From positions 27,597,227 to 27,661,226 of the forward strand of contig OW028576.1 in NCBI GenBank assembly GCA_932294295.1: DNA of 64,000 nt, in the 5' to 3' direction. Source of the stretch: Alitta virens. Lineage: Eukaryota > Annelida > Polychaeta > Phyllodocida > Nereididae. Positions 50,601 to 62,454 of this stretch are shown here, in pieces. Each line of letters begins with the position of its first letter. The first letter of the stretch is position 1. The notes beneath the pieces were generated by a model, which did not search any database, had not been told where the DNA came from, and saw only the letters and a program-made list of their open reading frames with translations. A program made the position numbers and the translations under genes.

Positions 50601-51496
50601 ACAGAAAGTACTGGTACATGTTTGGATATTTACATCATGATTGACATGACAAGATTGATGGACATTTTTTACATACCTAAAACTACTAACACTGCTCTCT
50701 TTTGGTTCTTGACTGTGGAGCACATGTAATTTCCGCCATCTTCATACCCCAGGTTGTCTATTGAAAGTGTGAAGTAAAATCCATCTCTTTTTACCAAAAA
50801 ATCACCCTTATTGGGCCTATTAGGATAATGTTCTACGCCACTTTGATAGTTATAGATTATGAGATCGTTGAATGACCATTGCATGTTGGGTTCTATGTCG
50901 AGATTCACTTGACATTTGAACTGAGCTGTTCCTCCTAATTGTTGTGTTGCATTTGCAGGAGGGGTGATTATTTCCTCAGCTGGTTCTGAAAATACATAGA
51001 ACAATTTGCATGCATATTGCATTGTTAAATCTGGCATACGCCGTTATCCCTGTTAATGTGTTTTCTCACATCATTGGCCAAGGTTTTGCTTGGGATAAAA
51101 ATTTAACCTGACAAGTTGGTTTGGAGCAGTTTGCGTATTTCACAACATCTAATAGTCAGTAATCCCCAAACTGCTTTAATATTAAATGAAGAAGGATCCC
51201 CTTACCCTCTGATATTATTATTAATTATCAGAAAAAAAGATATATTGTGTTAGCATTTCTCCACAGTTGCCAACAACTGGATTACTGGTTCATATAATAT
51301 TATTTCCAATATAAAATTTTCAATGTGGCTGATTTGTCAAAACCTCATGAATATGGTTTACAAATAAAGGAGCAAAATCAAAGTTCAATTGACTTCATAT
51401 TTATTTTGAGAGGGAGAGAGAGAACCAAAACCTGATTTGCTCACCTGCCAAGGGAAAAATCGCAATGATGAGGACAATTATGTGTTGTCTCAACAT
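41518..51496 (-). CDS. Gene D: three-Ig, single-TM receptor with ankyrin repeats (and a relic CARD-like end)
   Basis: Minus-strand exons (high to low): 51496-51445 (signal peptide MLRQHIIVLIIAIFPLAG), 50985-50677 (Ig1: FKC, MQW, YMC), 49577-49360 and 48936-48825 (Ig2), 48511-48395 and 48324-48193 (Ig3), 47953-47909 (stalk), 46730-46653 (TM, AAVILPVFFIVILALIGIFMA), 46553-46525, 46227-46211 (17-nt microexon), 45608-45419 (helical), 45276-45138, 43969-43948 (22-nt microexon), 43832-42471 (ankyrin region), 42170-42137, 41691-41518. All phases agree. The ankyrin exon holds at least six degenerate repeats (GTPLHALV, GRTALHLFV, GYNVLHFL, GKTPLHIL, GRTVLHLL, KKTALHIL, GQTALHILG) with long inserts. 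Without splicing at 42471, that exon runs to a TAA at 42401-42403, beside AATAAA, giving a form without the CARD-like part. GC donors are used at 45137 and 42136. Such a layout suggests a surface receptor signalling through an ankyrin scaffold; the function is unknown. Confidence 0.7.
41863..42016. repeat. 154-bp palindromic MITE in a gene D intron
   Basis: The arms TACATGGCCAATTGTGCCAC and, inverted, TACATGGCCAAATGTGCCAC meet around a centre at about 41935. Repeats of GCATGGAAAACGCATGG lie in both arms. It sits between the 42170-42137 and 41691 exons. Confidence 0.7.
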
Positions 51497-51794
51497 GACT
51501 CCACTAAATGTTTTCATTTCAGGCTCATTGCATCAGACTTCCTTGATCTAAAGGTACCAATAATAAACAATATCATTTTGGTGTCAACAACTGAAAAAAC
51601 ATCACCCAATCCAAACAGTTGGTTTTTATAAAATGTTTATTTCTTTTCAAAAAATTCTTATTTTTATTCCTTATTTACATGAAAAAAAGTGTAAATGGTA
51701 TGCTAAGACAGCAACAAATTAATGAATACTTCCAACCAAATGATTATAATATAGTGTACATTGACAGATAGACAGATGGAATATGCAGCCCTCT

Positions 51795-52030
51795 AAGGTA
51801 AGCACTTGCTGCTATCGAGGGTTGATTGATGAAGTGAGAGAGAGAGTCCACCCATGTTACACATTTACCCTATGGATGAGATTGATTACTTGCCTCACCA
51901 TAGACACTGAGTACAAGGGACCTCCAATTTAACGTCTCATCCGAACGACAAATAGCTGGGATGTAGCTCATAAGGAGTGCCCAGGCCTGAGATCGAACCC
52001 AGGACCTTCAGCAGTGCTGGCCAATGTGAA
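51795..52030 (-). mobile_element. Probable tRNA-derived SINE
   Basis: On the minus strand a box-B-like GGTTCGATCTC is followed by a body with TTCGGATGAGACGTTAAATT and GGAGGTCCC. This GAGACGTTAAA core is seen in many metazoan SINEs. Box A is weak and no target duplication was found. Confidence 0.45.
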
Positions 52031-52170
52031 TTTTTAGATGAACAAACATATTATTACTATCTTGCTATGGGATGAGTGGACCTCTGTGATGAACCATCGT
52101 GATGAGACATTTCGGAGACTGTCTTTGAATTATATTATATTTTGAATACATTTTTTAATAATCTCTGCAG

Positions 52171-52175
<5 letters not shown>

Positions 52176-52232
<57 letters not shown>
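52176..52232 (+). repeat. (GT)n microsatellite
   Basis: About 28 uninterrupted GT units lie just upstream of gene C2. Confidence 0.95.
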
Positions 52233-52233
<1 letters not shown>

Positions 52234-52703
52234 TATTATAGACAGTTTACCAAGATCCACAGTTTTTGTTAATTTGAGCTGCTGCACAATGAGAGAGAAT
52301 AAGTTGACTTATAAACAACAGGGGAGACCTAGACAGGTATAACTGAAGTGCTAGATATTGGGGTGCGGATCTGTGTTGGCCCTAGCTCTTGGACTGGTAT
52401 GTGTTGGTCACTTGGTTTGAGGTATTGACCCACAGTGTTACAACCTTTGGCATTATGAGGCCGAGGACTTTAAAGTGCTGTAGATATAGTGGCACTAAAT
52501 ATGAGGAAACTACTCTGCATCTATGTTATGGTATGTGCCAAATAAAGATAAGGCAACATGATTATCATGGATCATGAACCTTGTTTTACATGCTTCGTTA
52601 AAGATAATTTCCTCAAAAATGAATTAGAAATGCATTTATAATGGTTAATACCACATATCTGGGCCTGCATCCTGCATGATGAACAGTTGCACCCTTACCA
52701 AGG

Positions 52704-55700
52704 ATGAGGGCCATATCTTGGGACACCTTATTTTTGCTCTTATTGATTGGTAAGTGGTTATGACATATTTTGGTAATGCTTTGTTTTTATTTCAGTGCTT
52801 GCTGTTATTAATTTACTTCATCAAATATTTTAAATAACAAAATTCCAATATTTATTTTGTAATTCCAATTTTAAAACTTTACTGCTTCGCCAAGAAAATC
52901 ATGTGACATTTTGTTAAATAGGTTCTATTCAAGTCAGCCGACTTATAATGAGCATGCATAGGTACGAGTCTAATTAGAGCAAGGTAGCTCTTCAGAAAAG
53001 GTTTTTGTCCTATATACAGCATAATAACAAGCATAACCATATTGAAAACCCTACCTATAGCAAAAAGATTGACAGAAGCATGGGAAAAACTGAATGCAGT
53101 CATTCTGTCAATGCAGATGAAATGTTTTCAAGACTTTCATAAAAACATCATAGATTATGATTTAGAAAAAAAAAACAGCGAAATGTATACATGTATTCCC
53201 ATAATACAGATTTAAATACAGCTACTATTGCTGCATTTTACATTAACCACATGTAGGGAATCCTGTTAAAAACTAATTATATAGTTTTTTAATTTTATAA
53301 TTCTGCCACTTCATATTTTTTTATGTTGTATATTTTTTAATTAATTTCAGGGAATGTAGTGAACAGTAGTATATCAACATGTGAAGAAACAGTCCACATT
53401 CAGTGCTCTGCATATCAAATAGTAATTGTTGATGTCAACACTACATCAAATCTGTCCTCTGACATATTGCAGAAGTGCAATGCTCATCCACAATGTGAGG
53501 TCACCAACATACACAAAGAATGTGTGCATGTGGAATACTGGTGTAGGATGGGTGAGTATGATAAGCTTGATAGGTTGTATAGTATACTATGCATTGTAGA
53601 TACCCTAAAGGTTTCATTGTGTGGACTTGATAACAAGATAACTTTAAATCTAAATGACATTTGTATAGTTTTAGATTACCTTATGTTGCACATCTCACAT
53701 TTTCTAGGCAATTGGTTCATATAACCACTTTCCTGATGTAAAGGATTTACTTTGCTGCTGACAGCAAAATAACATTTAAGACTTGAGTGACAGAAGTCTG
53801 TACAATATTTCAGACATACAAATGTTGGAGATAGCAAAATCATCCACTCTCCCTCTTACCTTCAAATCATCAACGATAACTCTGATGAATGAGCAATTTA
53901 AGGAAGGAGAATATTCAGATTCTCAGAATGTCGACTGTTCACTTCAAGCAATGGGACAAGGACATGGTCAAAATATTACAATGAAGATCAGGATTTATGA
54001 ATTTACACCTTATTGGAGCTGTACACACTTTTGTCTCAGTGTGGAAAATTCCCCCAGGCCACCATTGTGTCATAACTCAAGACAAATGTACACCCCAGAC
54101 ATGTCCTTCCATGGAGATGGTCTTTGGAGATTTAACCTTACATTTACAAGTCCAGCAAACTGTATCTCAAAAGTGAGGTACTGGATTGAAATATTAGGTA
54201 AATATTATTACTTTTATTATGAAATGATAGCCTTTCTATGGAGCAATTCTTAAGCATGTCTTGGTGGTTGGCAAAATATGCATTAGTCATAAGACAAATT
54301 TTAAGAAACAGATATATTCTTAAATATAACCTTCTTTTCTCAGTGTTTTTTATTCAATGTTACTGTATTCATTAATCACATAGTTGAGAGTCAGGATGAT
54401 GAGAATAAGAAGCTCCGTTGCACATCCAAACCAGGTACAAACTAAGTTTCCTGTTTATTTTATTTTTTATTTGTTTGCCTTTGCTACTGTATGTCAGTTG
54501 CTTGTTGCCATTCAATTTCAATTTATAATTTCCTCTCTTTTTACAGTGCCAACCATAATTGCCCGCACTTCACAACCAGGTAGGTTTTTTTTTGTTTTTT
54601 TAATCGAAACAATTTTAACATTTTTGTGCCCTGCTGTTCATTTGATTTTCTTATTTGTTTGCCTTTGCTACTGTGTGTCAGTTGATGGGTTTGCAAATTA
54701 AAAAAAATGTTGACCTATATGTTTAGCTTGCACTCTCTCCCTTTTAACAGTGCCCACCATAATTGCCACAGCATCACAACCAGGTAGGTTATACATTTTT
54801 TTAACAAATAATTGTTAATAAACGGTATGCAGGATATCAACACACAACCAAAATTTATCAGCCTCGTGCTGTTCCTGCGTTCGCTGAAAACATATTTCTT
54901 AAAAATAATTCATGCTTTGATTCTCAATTTGGCTGCAAAATACATTTCCATATTTTTGGTGGATTTTCAACCTTATCTATTATTGTCATTATTCTTCAGG
55001 ATTTGAGCTTACACCAACTGAAGGTAATTTGAAGTTCAATATTTTTCTGCATAGGTGTGATTGAGTAAGATTAGGTGTTGTTGGAACATGATATATTGGG
55101 GTGTTATTTTATTCTCTTTCAAAAGTGTCTCTCTCTATTTGGTCATAGTTTTAATGATGCTCAGAAAATCATTGGTGTACATGGCATAAACATGTTATAT
55201 ACAGTTTCAGGCACCAGTTTGGTTGCACCAGTACTTGGAGGACTGTTTTTAGTTGCTGTCCTTGCATTCATCATAGCTGCAGTCTTATTGTGCAGGTGAA
55301 ATTAACATATATAATTTATATTGATGGGGTCAGAAATGTAAGAAGGTAGAACATCTGGTGGCAAGTGCTATTTGGTTATATTTTCCATTTGTGTGACATG
55401 CCAGCAGTGAGTAATGTTAACTAATTATTGTCAGGAAATACACAGTCAAATGTCTAAAGAAGCGATTTGCAATGCAAGAACAAGACTACAACTACATTGA
55501 TGTCAGGAGCATGGATCTGGGAGACAAAAGTCAAAGGTAAGTAAAACATGATAACACAAACAACGTTTTAACTGTAACATTTCTATGTTAGCAAATACAT
55601 GATATTATTCCACAAATTTTTCTTCTTTGTGAAGCTATAACAGTAATAAAAGTCTCTAACTTTTTCCAGGGGATCACCAATCTTTCAAAGCATAAATAGC

Positions 55701-57958
55701 ATCCCAAATGTTCAGGTTGAAGCATTCCCTGAGTGTCAAGGTTTGACTACAAGTGCGGAGTCAACTATGAAGAAACGTGAGCTTCCCCAAACACCCAGGT
55801 ACAAATTAATGTGACTTTCATTGTGACAATTTTTCTAATCAGAACCTAAACATCTTTACAAAATTGAAATAGAGTGATACAATCTAGTGGCTGGAATGAG
55901 TTTTCTCTCAAAACAAAATATCTGGAAATGTCACTTTTTAGTGTTTCCAGAGAACTCTCAAAAACTGACAGCGTCAGTGTTGAAGCATCTCCAGTGTGCC
56001 AGGCGTTGGTGCGAAGTGCTGGATCAACTATGCTTAAACGAGAATTGCCCTTGCCACCCAGGTAATAATAATACTAATATTACTTGTTTCAAGCATGTAA
56101 ACAATGGTACAGCCTATATTCACTACCTATTGATTCTAACTAATACCCATGATATTTACATGACATTTTCTTTAAAATATTAAGCGAAGACCTTGATATC
56201 CTTTACATTCCCCGCAAATGGGAAATACGTCAAGTCAGCCAGGGAAGGGAGAAATCCGTTGGATCAAATGCAAAAGGAGGAGAATTACTGCTGCCATCCA
56301 GGTATTATAGTATTTATTGTTGATCTCATACCAAACTTTTATATGTCATCTTATGATATTTTTAGCAATGCTACATGCAAAAAATCATAAAAATATTCTC
56401 ACAGCAAGCCTCCAAAGTTTATAGTGTATACTTTTAGTGCATAACTTTGTCTGTACCTAATTTAATTATATTGCTGCATAGTCAAACTTATAATTTCGGA
56501 TATATTGCATATTTTTCACAGGGCAATTCTAGGTGACCAAAGCAAAAGACTAACACCATCTTTGCTGCGTGCTCCAGTGTGTCATGAAACGAATGTTGTT
56601 GACACCTGGTGGGATCAGTCATCTTCAGATTCAGACAAAGATGAAGTGTATCTCCCCCCAAGGTTAGTAAAATTTAATATACTTGTGTTTGTGGCAGTAG
56701 TAGGTTGACATAACTGGCGTGTAAACCACTAAGGGGTCATACACGCATCTCATTACATCTAATGCTGCAAACTTTATATCTGATCCCTTAAATTATTCTC
56801 AGATTAAGATGCCACTAGATTTAATCTCAGCCAAAAAAATAATCCTTAAACTATATTGAGTGGTGTACATAAACTGGTATGTTACTTATAGGACCTTCTT
56901 TGTCAACATAATCATGATGAAAACAGCCATTTTATTGCTTGTATTTTTCTGTTCACATAAGTGCACCACCTGATGAGGACATTCTGGCACAGCTTGATGA
57001 AGACGCTCCAGATGAAGTTGAGGACAAAATTGACCCCAATGAGAATGACAGCCAAAGTAACAAAAGCCAGGATGGGGATTCAGATACAAGTGAGGAAAGC
57101 ACAAAAAATGAATACATGGGTCTAAGCAAGGAAAATCTTAATGATGATGACAACAGCTCCAAGAGCTCATCTGGGACTTTATACACACTGCTGGATGGCA
57201 AAAAAAGGTATGTCCTGAGATAGGACAAAGATATACAACAACAACAAAAAAATCAACAAAAAAACACAATGACAAAAAACTCATAATATATATATTTGTT
57301 ATTGATATTACTTTATAGAACTACTGACAAGAACAATGAAAAAATAGACCTGAATGAAACCCTTGATGAAAACGGTCCCCTACTTGAGGATATCAAGACT
57401 GAACAGCCTAAGGTTACCAAAACGGACCCCAACACTAAAGGTAAGCAAAGTAAGATTTCCAAGCTCAAGCTCAGATTTTTTCTGTTCTTTTCTGCTATAT
57501 ATTTTCTATGGGTTTACAATAATATAGTAGGATACCTCTAAGATAATGTTATTATGGGTCTTGAGGCATCCCTCCTTCAATTACTGTTCAGAGAAATCCA
57601 TGAATGGCAATACAACCACATCAGCATGTTTATGGTATGATTTAAAGAGTGTGTGAACATAATAATTAACATAGTGTATGAACTTAATAATAACCAGAGA
57701 GGTAGCCTGAATAACTGTCACAATATATTTGATATATCTTTTGAACCAGACATGGAATCTGGAGTGAAGCAGACAATGGCTGAGGATGGAGAATCTATTG
57801 AAGATAAAGCCACAAGTGAGACTACAGAATGTGCTGACTCTAAACACAGTCCTGATGGTGTTCAAACTGGTGTGGAAAATGAGAAGGAAACTGAAGAAAA
57901 TGGCAAAACAAAAGATGATGACAAAGATGAGAACGATTATCTCATCTTGGTTGGTTGA
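52704..57958 (+). CDS. Gene C2: SUEL-like / CUB-like receptor with SH3-ligand and tyrosine-motif tail
   Basis: Exons: 52704-52749 (signal peptide MRAISWDTLFLLLL), 53351-53551 (SUEL-like), 53814-54197 (CUB-like), stalk exons 54384-54434, 54547-54579, 54751-54783, 55000-55023, TM 55211-55295 (from LVAPVLGG to AAVLLCR), then tail exons 55435-55536 (DYNYIDVRSMDLGD), 55670-55798 (RELPQTPR), 55942-56061 (RELPLPPR), 56185-56301 (ELLLPSR), 56522-56662 (DEVYLPPR), 56962-57207 (KNEYMGLS, LYTLLDG), 57319-57440, 57750-57958 (DENDYLILVG, TGA). The extracellular part is near-identical to C1 and the tail resembles genes A and B. Ectodomain junctions are phase 1; tail junctions from the TM onward are phase 2, except for the last, which is phase 1. 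The start ATG is shared with C1 and C3 in position and context. The first SUEL codons read TCEETVHIQC, close to C1 and C3. Confidence 0.8.
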
Positions 57959-60900
57959 TGCTCATCAGGGAAAACAGTAGAGGTCACAAAGGCAAGTGAC
58001 TTCTGTTAAAAGTATTAATGGCTATTGAAAGAAAATATAGGTAAAGAATAAGAAACCTACTTTTTGAGGAGATACAACAAATAGGTGTCTCATAAAATGG
58101 ACATTTGGACTGCTGGGACTATACACCTAATACAACAGAGATTGAGGAAATTGCTGTCGTCAATTTCACTGATATCTCCAAGACACATGTTGTATTTATC
58201 ATGAAATATTGTGCATGGTTTCCTTTAAAAATTATCATTGTATAGGTTATTGCTGTCACGCCAAAATGTAAGTCAGACGCGCTGGAAAATTCCAAAAATG
58301 TAATATGTGATGGTGCTAGTTGGAAAGTCACAGTTGAAGATAGGCACTGGTTTAGTAAATTGTATAAAATAAGAGACTATGATGGCATCTTTAACTATCT
58401 TATTTTAATTGCAATTTACCCTTCTTTTAAATATTTGGAAGTGTCTGAATATATTGTGATGTGACAAAATGTTTATTTTCATATTAATGTACAGGTTGTT
58501 CCCTTTTTGCAGTAATTGTGTTTATATATCTTGAGCATGAATATATATTTTTTGTTTAGATTTTTTGTGATTTTTGTATAATTACAGTTACACCACAAAT
58601 GATTGAGATACTTGAGGGTTACCAATATTTAGTTATCTGTCACATATGAACTAACTGTGTTGGCATCAGTAGCAAAAAAAACCCCATAGGTATTCACAGT
58701 AGCCACTAATAACAAACTTTATTTCTCTCAGAGGGATTGACAATGACGATGGCAATGACATTCTTAAGCCCCATGGGGGAAAAAAGAGGCAAGGAGACCC
58801 AGCTGAGATAATTGTATTTCGCTTCTGAGAGGCCACTTTATAATTTTGACATTACAGAATTGATATAAATTTGAATTGATGAAATGAGATAAAGAGTGAC
58901 AATAGGCACATAAATTTCAATAGAGCTATTATGATCACATACGGAGCAATTTCCTTTCGATGGGGGGGGGGGGGGTAGAAAGTTACTCCTTTGTTGGACG
59001 AGGGGATTAACTCCACTTGTGGCATCAACCTGCTCTTCTATTATTATTTTTTTGAACATCAAAAAAAATATTATCAAACATCAATGATAATGCAAACTAA
59101 TTGTTCTGAAGGGTCGAGGGAGAGTATTCCGGGTATATATTTAATATGATCTTTTAGCATGACAATGTTGTGTAGGATCAATGTTCATAACTCCACTAAT
59201 CCTTGGCCGTTTGGCCTCAAATGTTTAAAGAACATTCTTCACTTACTTTCGATAAGCCTATTAATCCTTCATAAGTAAAGTATTGGCGACACAGCACCTC
59301 TGCAAATGTGACTCAGAGATTAACCAGAAATCATTTGATCGTCTTTTGTGTTTACAGTTGCTAAGGGCAACTGTATATTAAGCTACATCCTGGCCACACC
59401 TCCAATTGCTTCTGTCGGTTAAATACAAATATAAACACACATTTTCTGGTCTTAGTCATGAATAAAATGTACATACTAAAAATATAATAAAGTTTGGGTT
59501 ACTAAGAATGTCACACACCCTTTCATTAAATAACAAAACTGTCATCTCTTCTCGGGTCAATGACTCTTTGAATCAATTAGAAGTCTTCTACAGGGAATCT
59601 GAGTGTAGTGATGCAGCCATATCTAGGATTAATTGATATTCTGTGTAGTTCAATGATTAAATAACCAGCTGACGCCTGTTGCACCTAAATGTATTTCAAA
59701 CAATTTGACAAAAATATATGATTAGTATGTCAGCAGCGGTTTGACTTTGCCTCAAAGGTGCAAAATGTTCATTTTTATTTATTTTTTTGCAGTGAATGTT
59801 TTGTAATCCAATCATTGTCAATATTTATCATTTAGTACTTAAGAAAAACTTAATTATATATTTCAATATGTTAATCTTTCATTAAATACATCCATGTTTT
59901 TATGATATATTTCTGGCAGTTAACCCATATTTGCAGGAGGTTTAGGAATTTTATGAGATGAGGGCAAGCATTGTAACTTTAAGTTTATATATATATGTAA
60001 TATATAAGCTGTACAGATTTTATTTCTTCAAAGCTAAGGACAATTTTATTTCAACACCTGAATCAACAGCCATTTTCATTTAATTTGCCATCACTTTCTG
60101 CAATGTGATTGATTTCAGAAATATTCAATTGCTGTAAGATAGATTTTTTAAATTTTTTGTGATGACAACTGTTGTTGATATATTTGTGATACGTGATAGA
60201 AGCGTGAATCGATGCATGATTATGGTCGGTTTTCAGAAATGTAGAATTAGAGAATTTCAACATGCGTAGTGATTGAGGAAATTAAAGTAATAATACATGC
60301 CATGTAAACATAACATTTTCATCAATTTTTCGAGAGTATTTCCTCAAATATTTTGTAAATTATTTGAAAAGTATGTATAATTCTGTTTATTTGGTATTTT
60401 ATTATTATAAAAGCATGTATAAGTCAGATATATGTATGAATTTTATTATTTTGCATGTAGGGAAGTCCAGTGGATGTGCCAACAATGGATAAGGAAATAA
60501 CTAAAATGCTATTTATACATTCATGGGATTTTAACACAGATTGACATATGATTAAAATTGTGTATGTTTCATTTGATAAGCCAGGGGCTTTTAAAAGTTT
60601 CTAGAATATGCATGCTTTTCCATGTAGTGATTTATATGTTATCTACTATATTACATGTACTTAACAGTATGATATAGTTTACATATATCTGGTCAGTACG
60701 TCATTATCAACTTTATTTTTAGGATATAGTTTCTGTTATCTATTATCTAAAGCTTATGCGCTACAATACCATTTTTGGAAATTAATTTTGTTAGTTGCAT
60801 GTTAATAAAATATGTTATATTATCACAAAACTGTAGATACTTTTACACTTCAAATAAAGTTCTTAAGAAAAAAAACAATGCTTAAGTTTCATTTTTGAAG

Positions 60901-62454
60901 ATGCCTAATATTATAGAACAACCTTGAGAAAGCCATTAGAATATTTCTAAATGAATGAAAATATATCTGCAGAGACTATGATAAAGAAAAAATATAGATT
61001 TGAATGCCTCAATCTCAGCGATAATGTAGCAAGCTGATATGACCGGCTGTCTTATGCAGACTTAATTATGAGATAAATCTTGCCAACCAATCGAAAAACA
61101 TTAGAGAAGTAGCTCTGAAACAGTGCCCAGCTGGCCAATGTGGAATGACCCATAAGGCCACATAGATGACCTAGATACCTTAGCATAACTTATTACAGTG
61201 ATGTCCTGGTATTGGAATCCAGTGACTATTATAAAAAACAAGAAAAAACGTAATAGGAAAGTTCCATGGAAGAATTTAGACAATATTGCAGATATTCTGC
61301 CACATTTAAGTAACAATAAAACAAGGGTGATTCTGAAACATCAAGTGGGTTGTTTGATGACATGATGTGAAAGCTTACATTCTCGTTCTGAAATGTTCTG
61401 ACACTGAGCAGTTGAAGTATATTAGACACAGTGATAACTAAGCCATTGATAATGGATACTTAAATCTTATCAGTAGGGACTATATTGGCAGAGCAGTACA
61501 ACTGGTGACCAAAATAATTTTCGAAAACATCTTATCTCTCATATATATTTTTTTAATCACTGTCTAGACATGGTACATGTACTTTGAACAGACTGATATG
61601 TCAGACTGATTCACTTATTGAGCTAGTTTTATTGAATTAAAAATTAGCATTTAGGCATAGTTAATTACCCAAATTGTCTAGCTTTCTTGAAAAGTTGGTG
61701 CGTGTATTGATCATTTACAGAAGGATTGATCAGCAACCGTATGGAGAAGTCATTGGCCTGTTCCTCAGTAAGGAAATGAAATATCTGGTCTATGATTACA
61801 TATCTGTCTGTCTGTCTGTCTAGCTGTCTGAGCTGTCCGACTGTTTGTCTGTCAGTCTGTCTGTCAGTCTCTCTGTCAGTCTGTCGCGCTGTCTAGCTGT
61901 CTGTCTTTCTGTCTGTCTTTCTGTCTGTCTCTCAGCACACCTTTCTGTCACACCTCATCAATCAAACCTTGTGAGTGACAAGAACTGTATAACAGGGCTG
62001 TACTATCCATATCTATCTATCTATCTATTTCTATCTATCTGAACAAACGCAGGTAATTGTAGAAATTGTACAGTATAACTTGGCACTATATCTCTTAGCA
62101 AGGCATCGTTTATGATACCATGAACATAGGAAATTCCCATTCTAGATAACAAGAATGGCTATTTAAACCTGTATGAAAGAAGGCAGCCTGTGTAACAATA
62201 TGACACAGAGGTGAAAATGCATTAAGGCAGGAAAGTTCAAGAATTAATGGTTTTGTCAGTAAGTAAATGAAAGATCTCTTTTGAAAATGTGCTCAAAATA
62301 CTTCAGTTCATTCACATCAATGAGTTACAAATCTACATTTGATTTTATGCCCTTTGACACCAAATGATAATCATGTGCAAGATTTTTCCTTAAAATAATG
62401 GTATGAATAATATCAAATTGGTGGTTTATTAAATGGTACAACTTGAAACATTGA
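57959..62454. other. Gene C2 3' end and intergenic sequence
   Basis: No exon is recognised. It contains a poly-G run at about 58963-58976, and AATAAA hexamers near 60807 and 60852. A nearer signal for gene C2 could not be chosen. Confidence 0.4.
61800..62040 (+). repeat. (TCTG)n and (TATC)n microsatellites
   Basis: An imperfect CTGT/CTGTCTGT tract runs from 61803 to 61935 and a TATC tract from 62008 to 62039. The frame through it is a repeat artefact. Confidence 0.9.

Noticed and set aside
61845..62042. Frame encoding VSLSVCLS repeats
   Set aside because: It reads a TCTG microsatellite.
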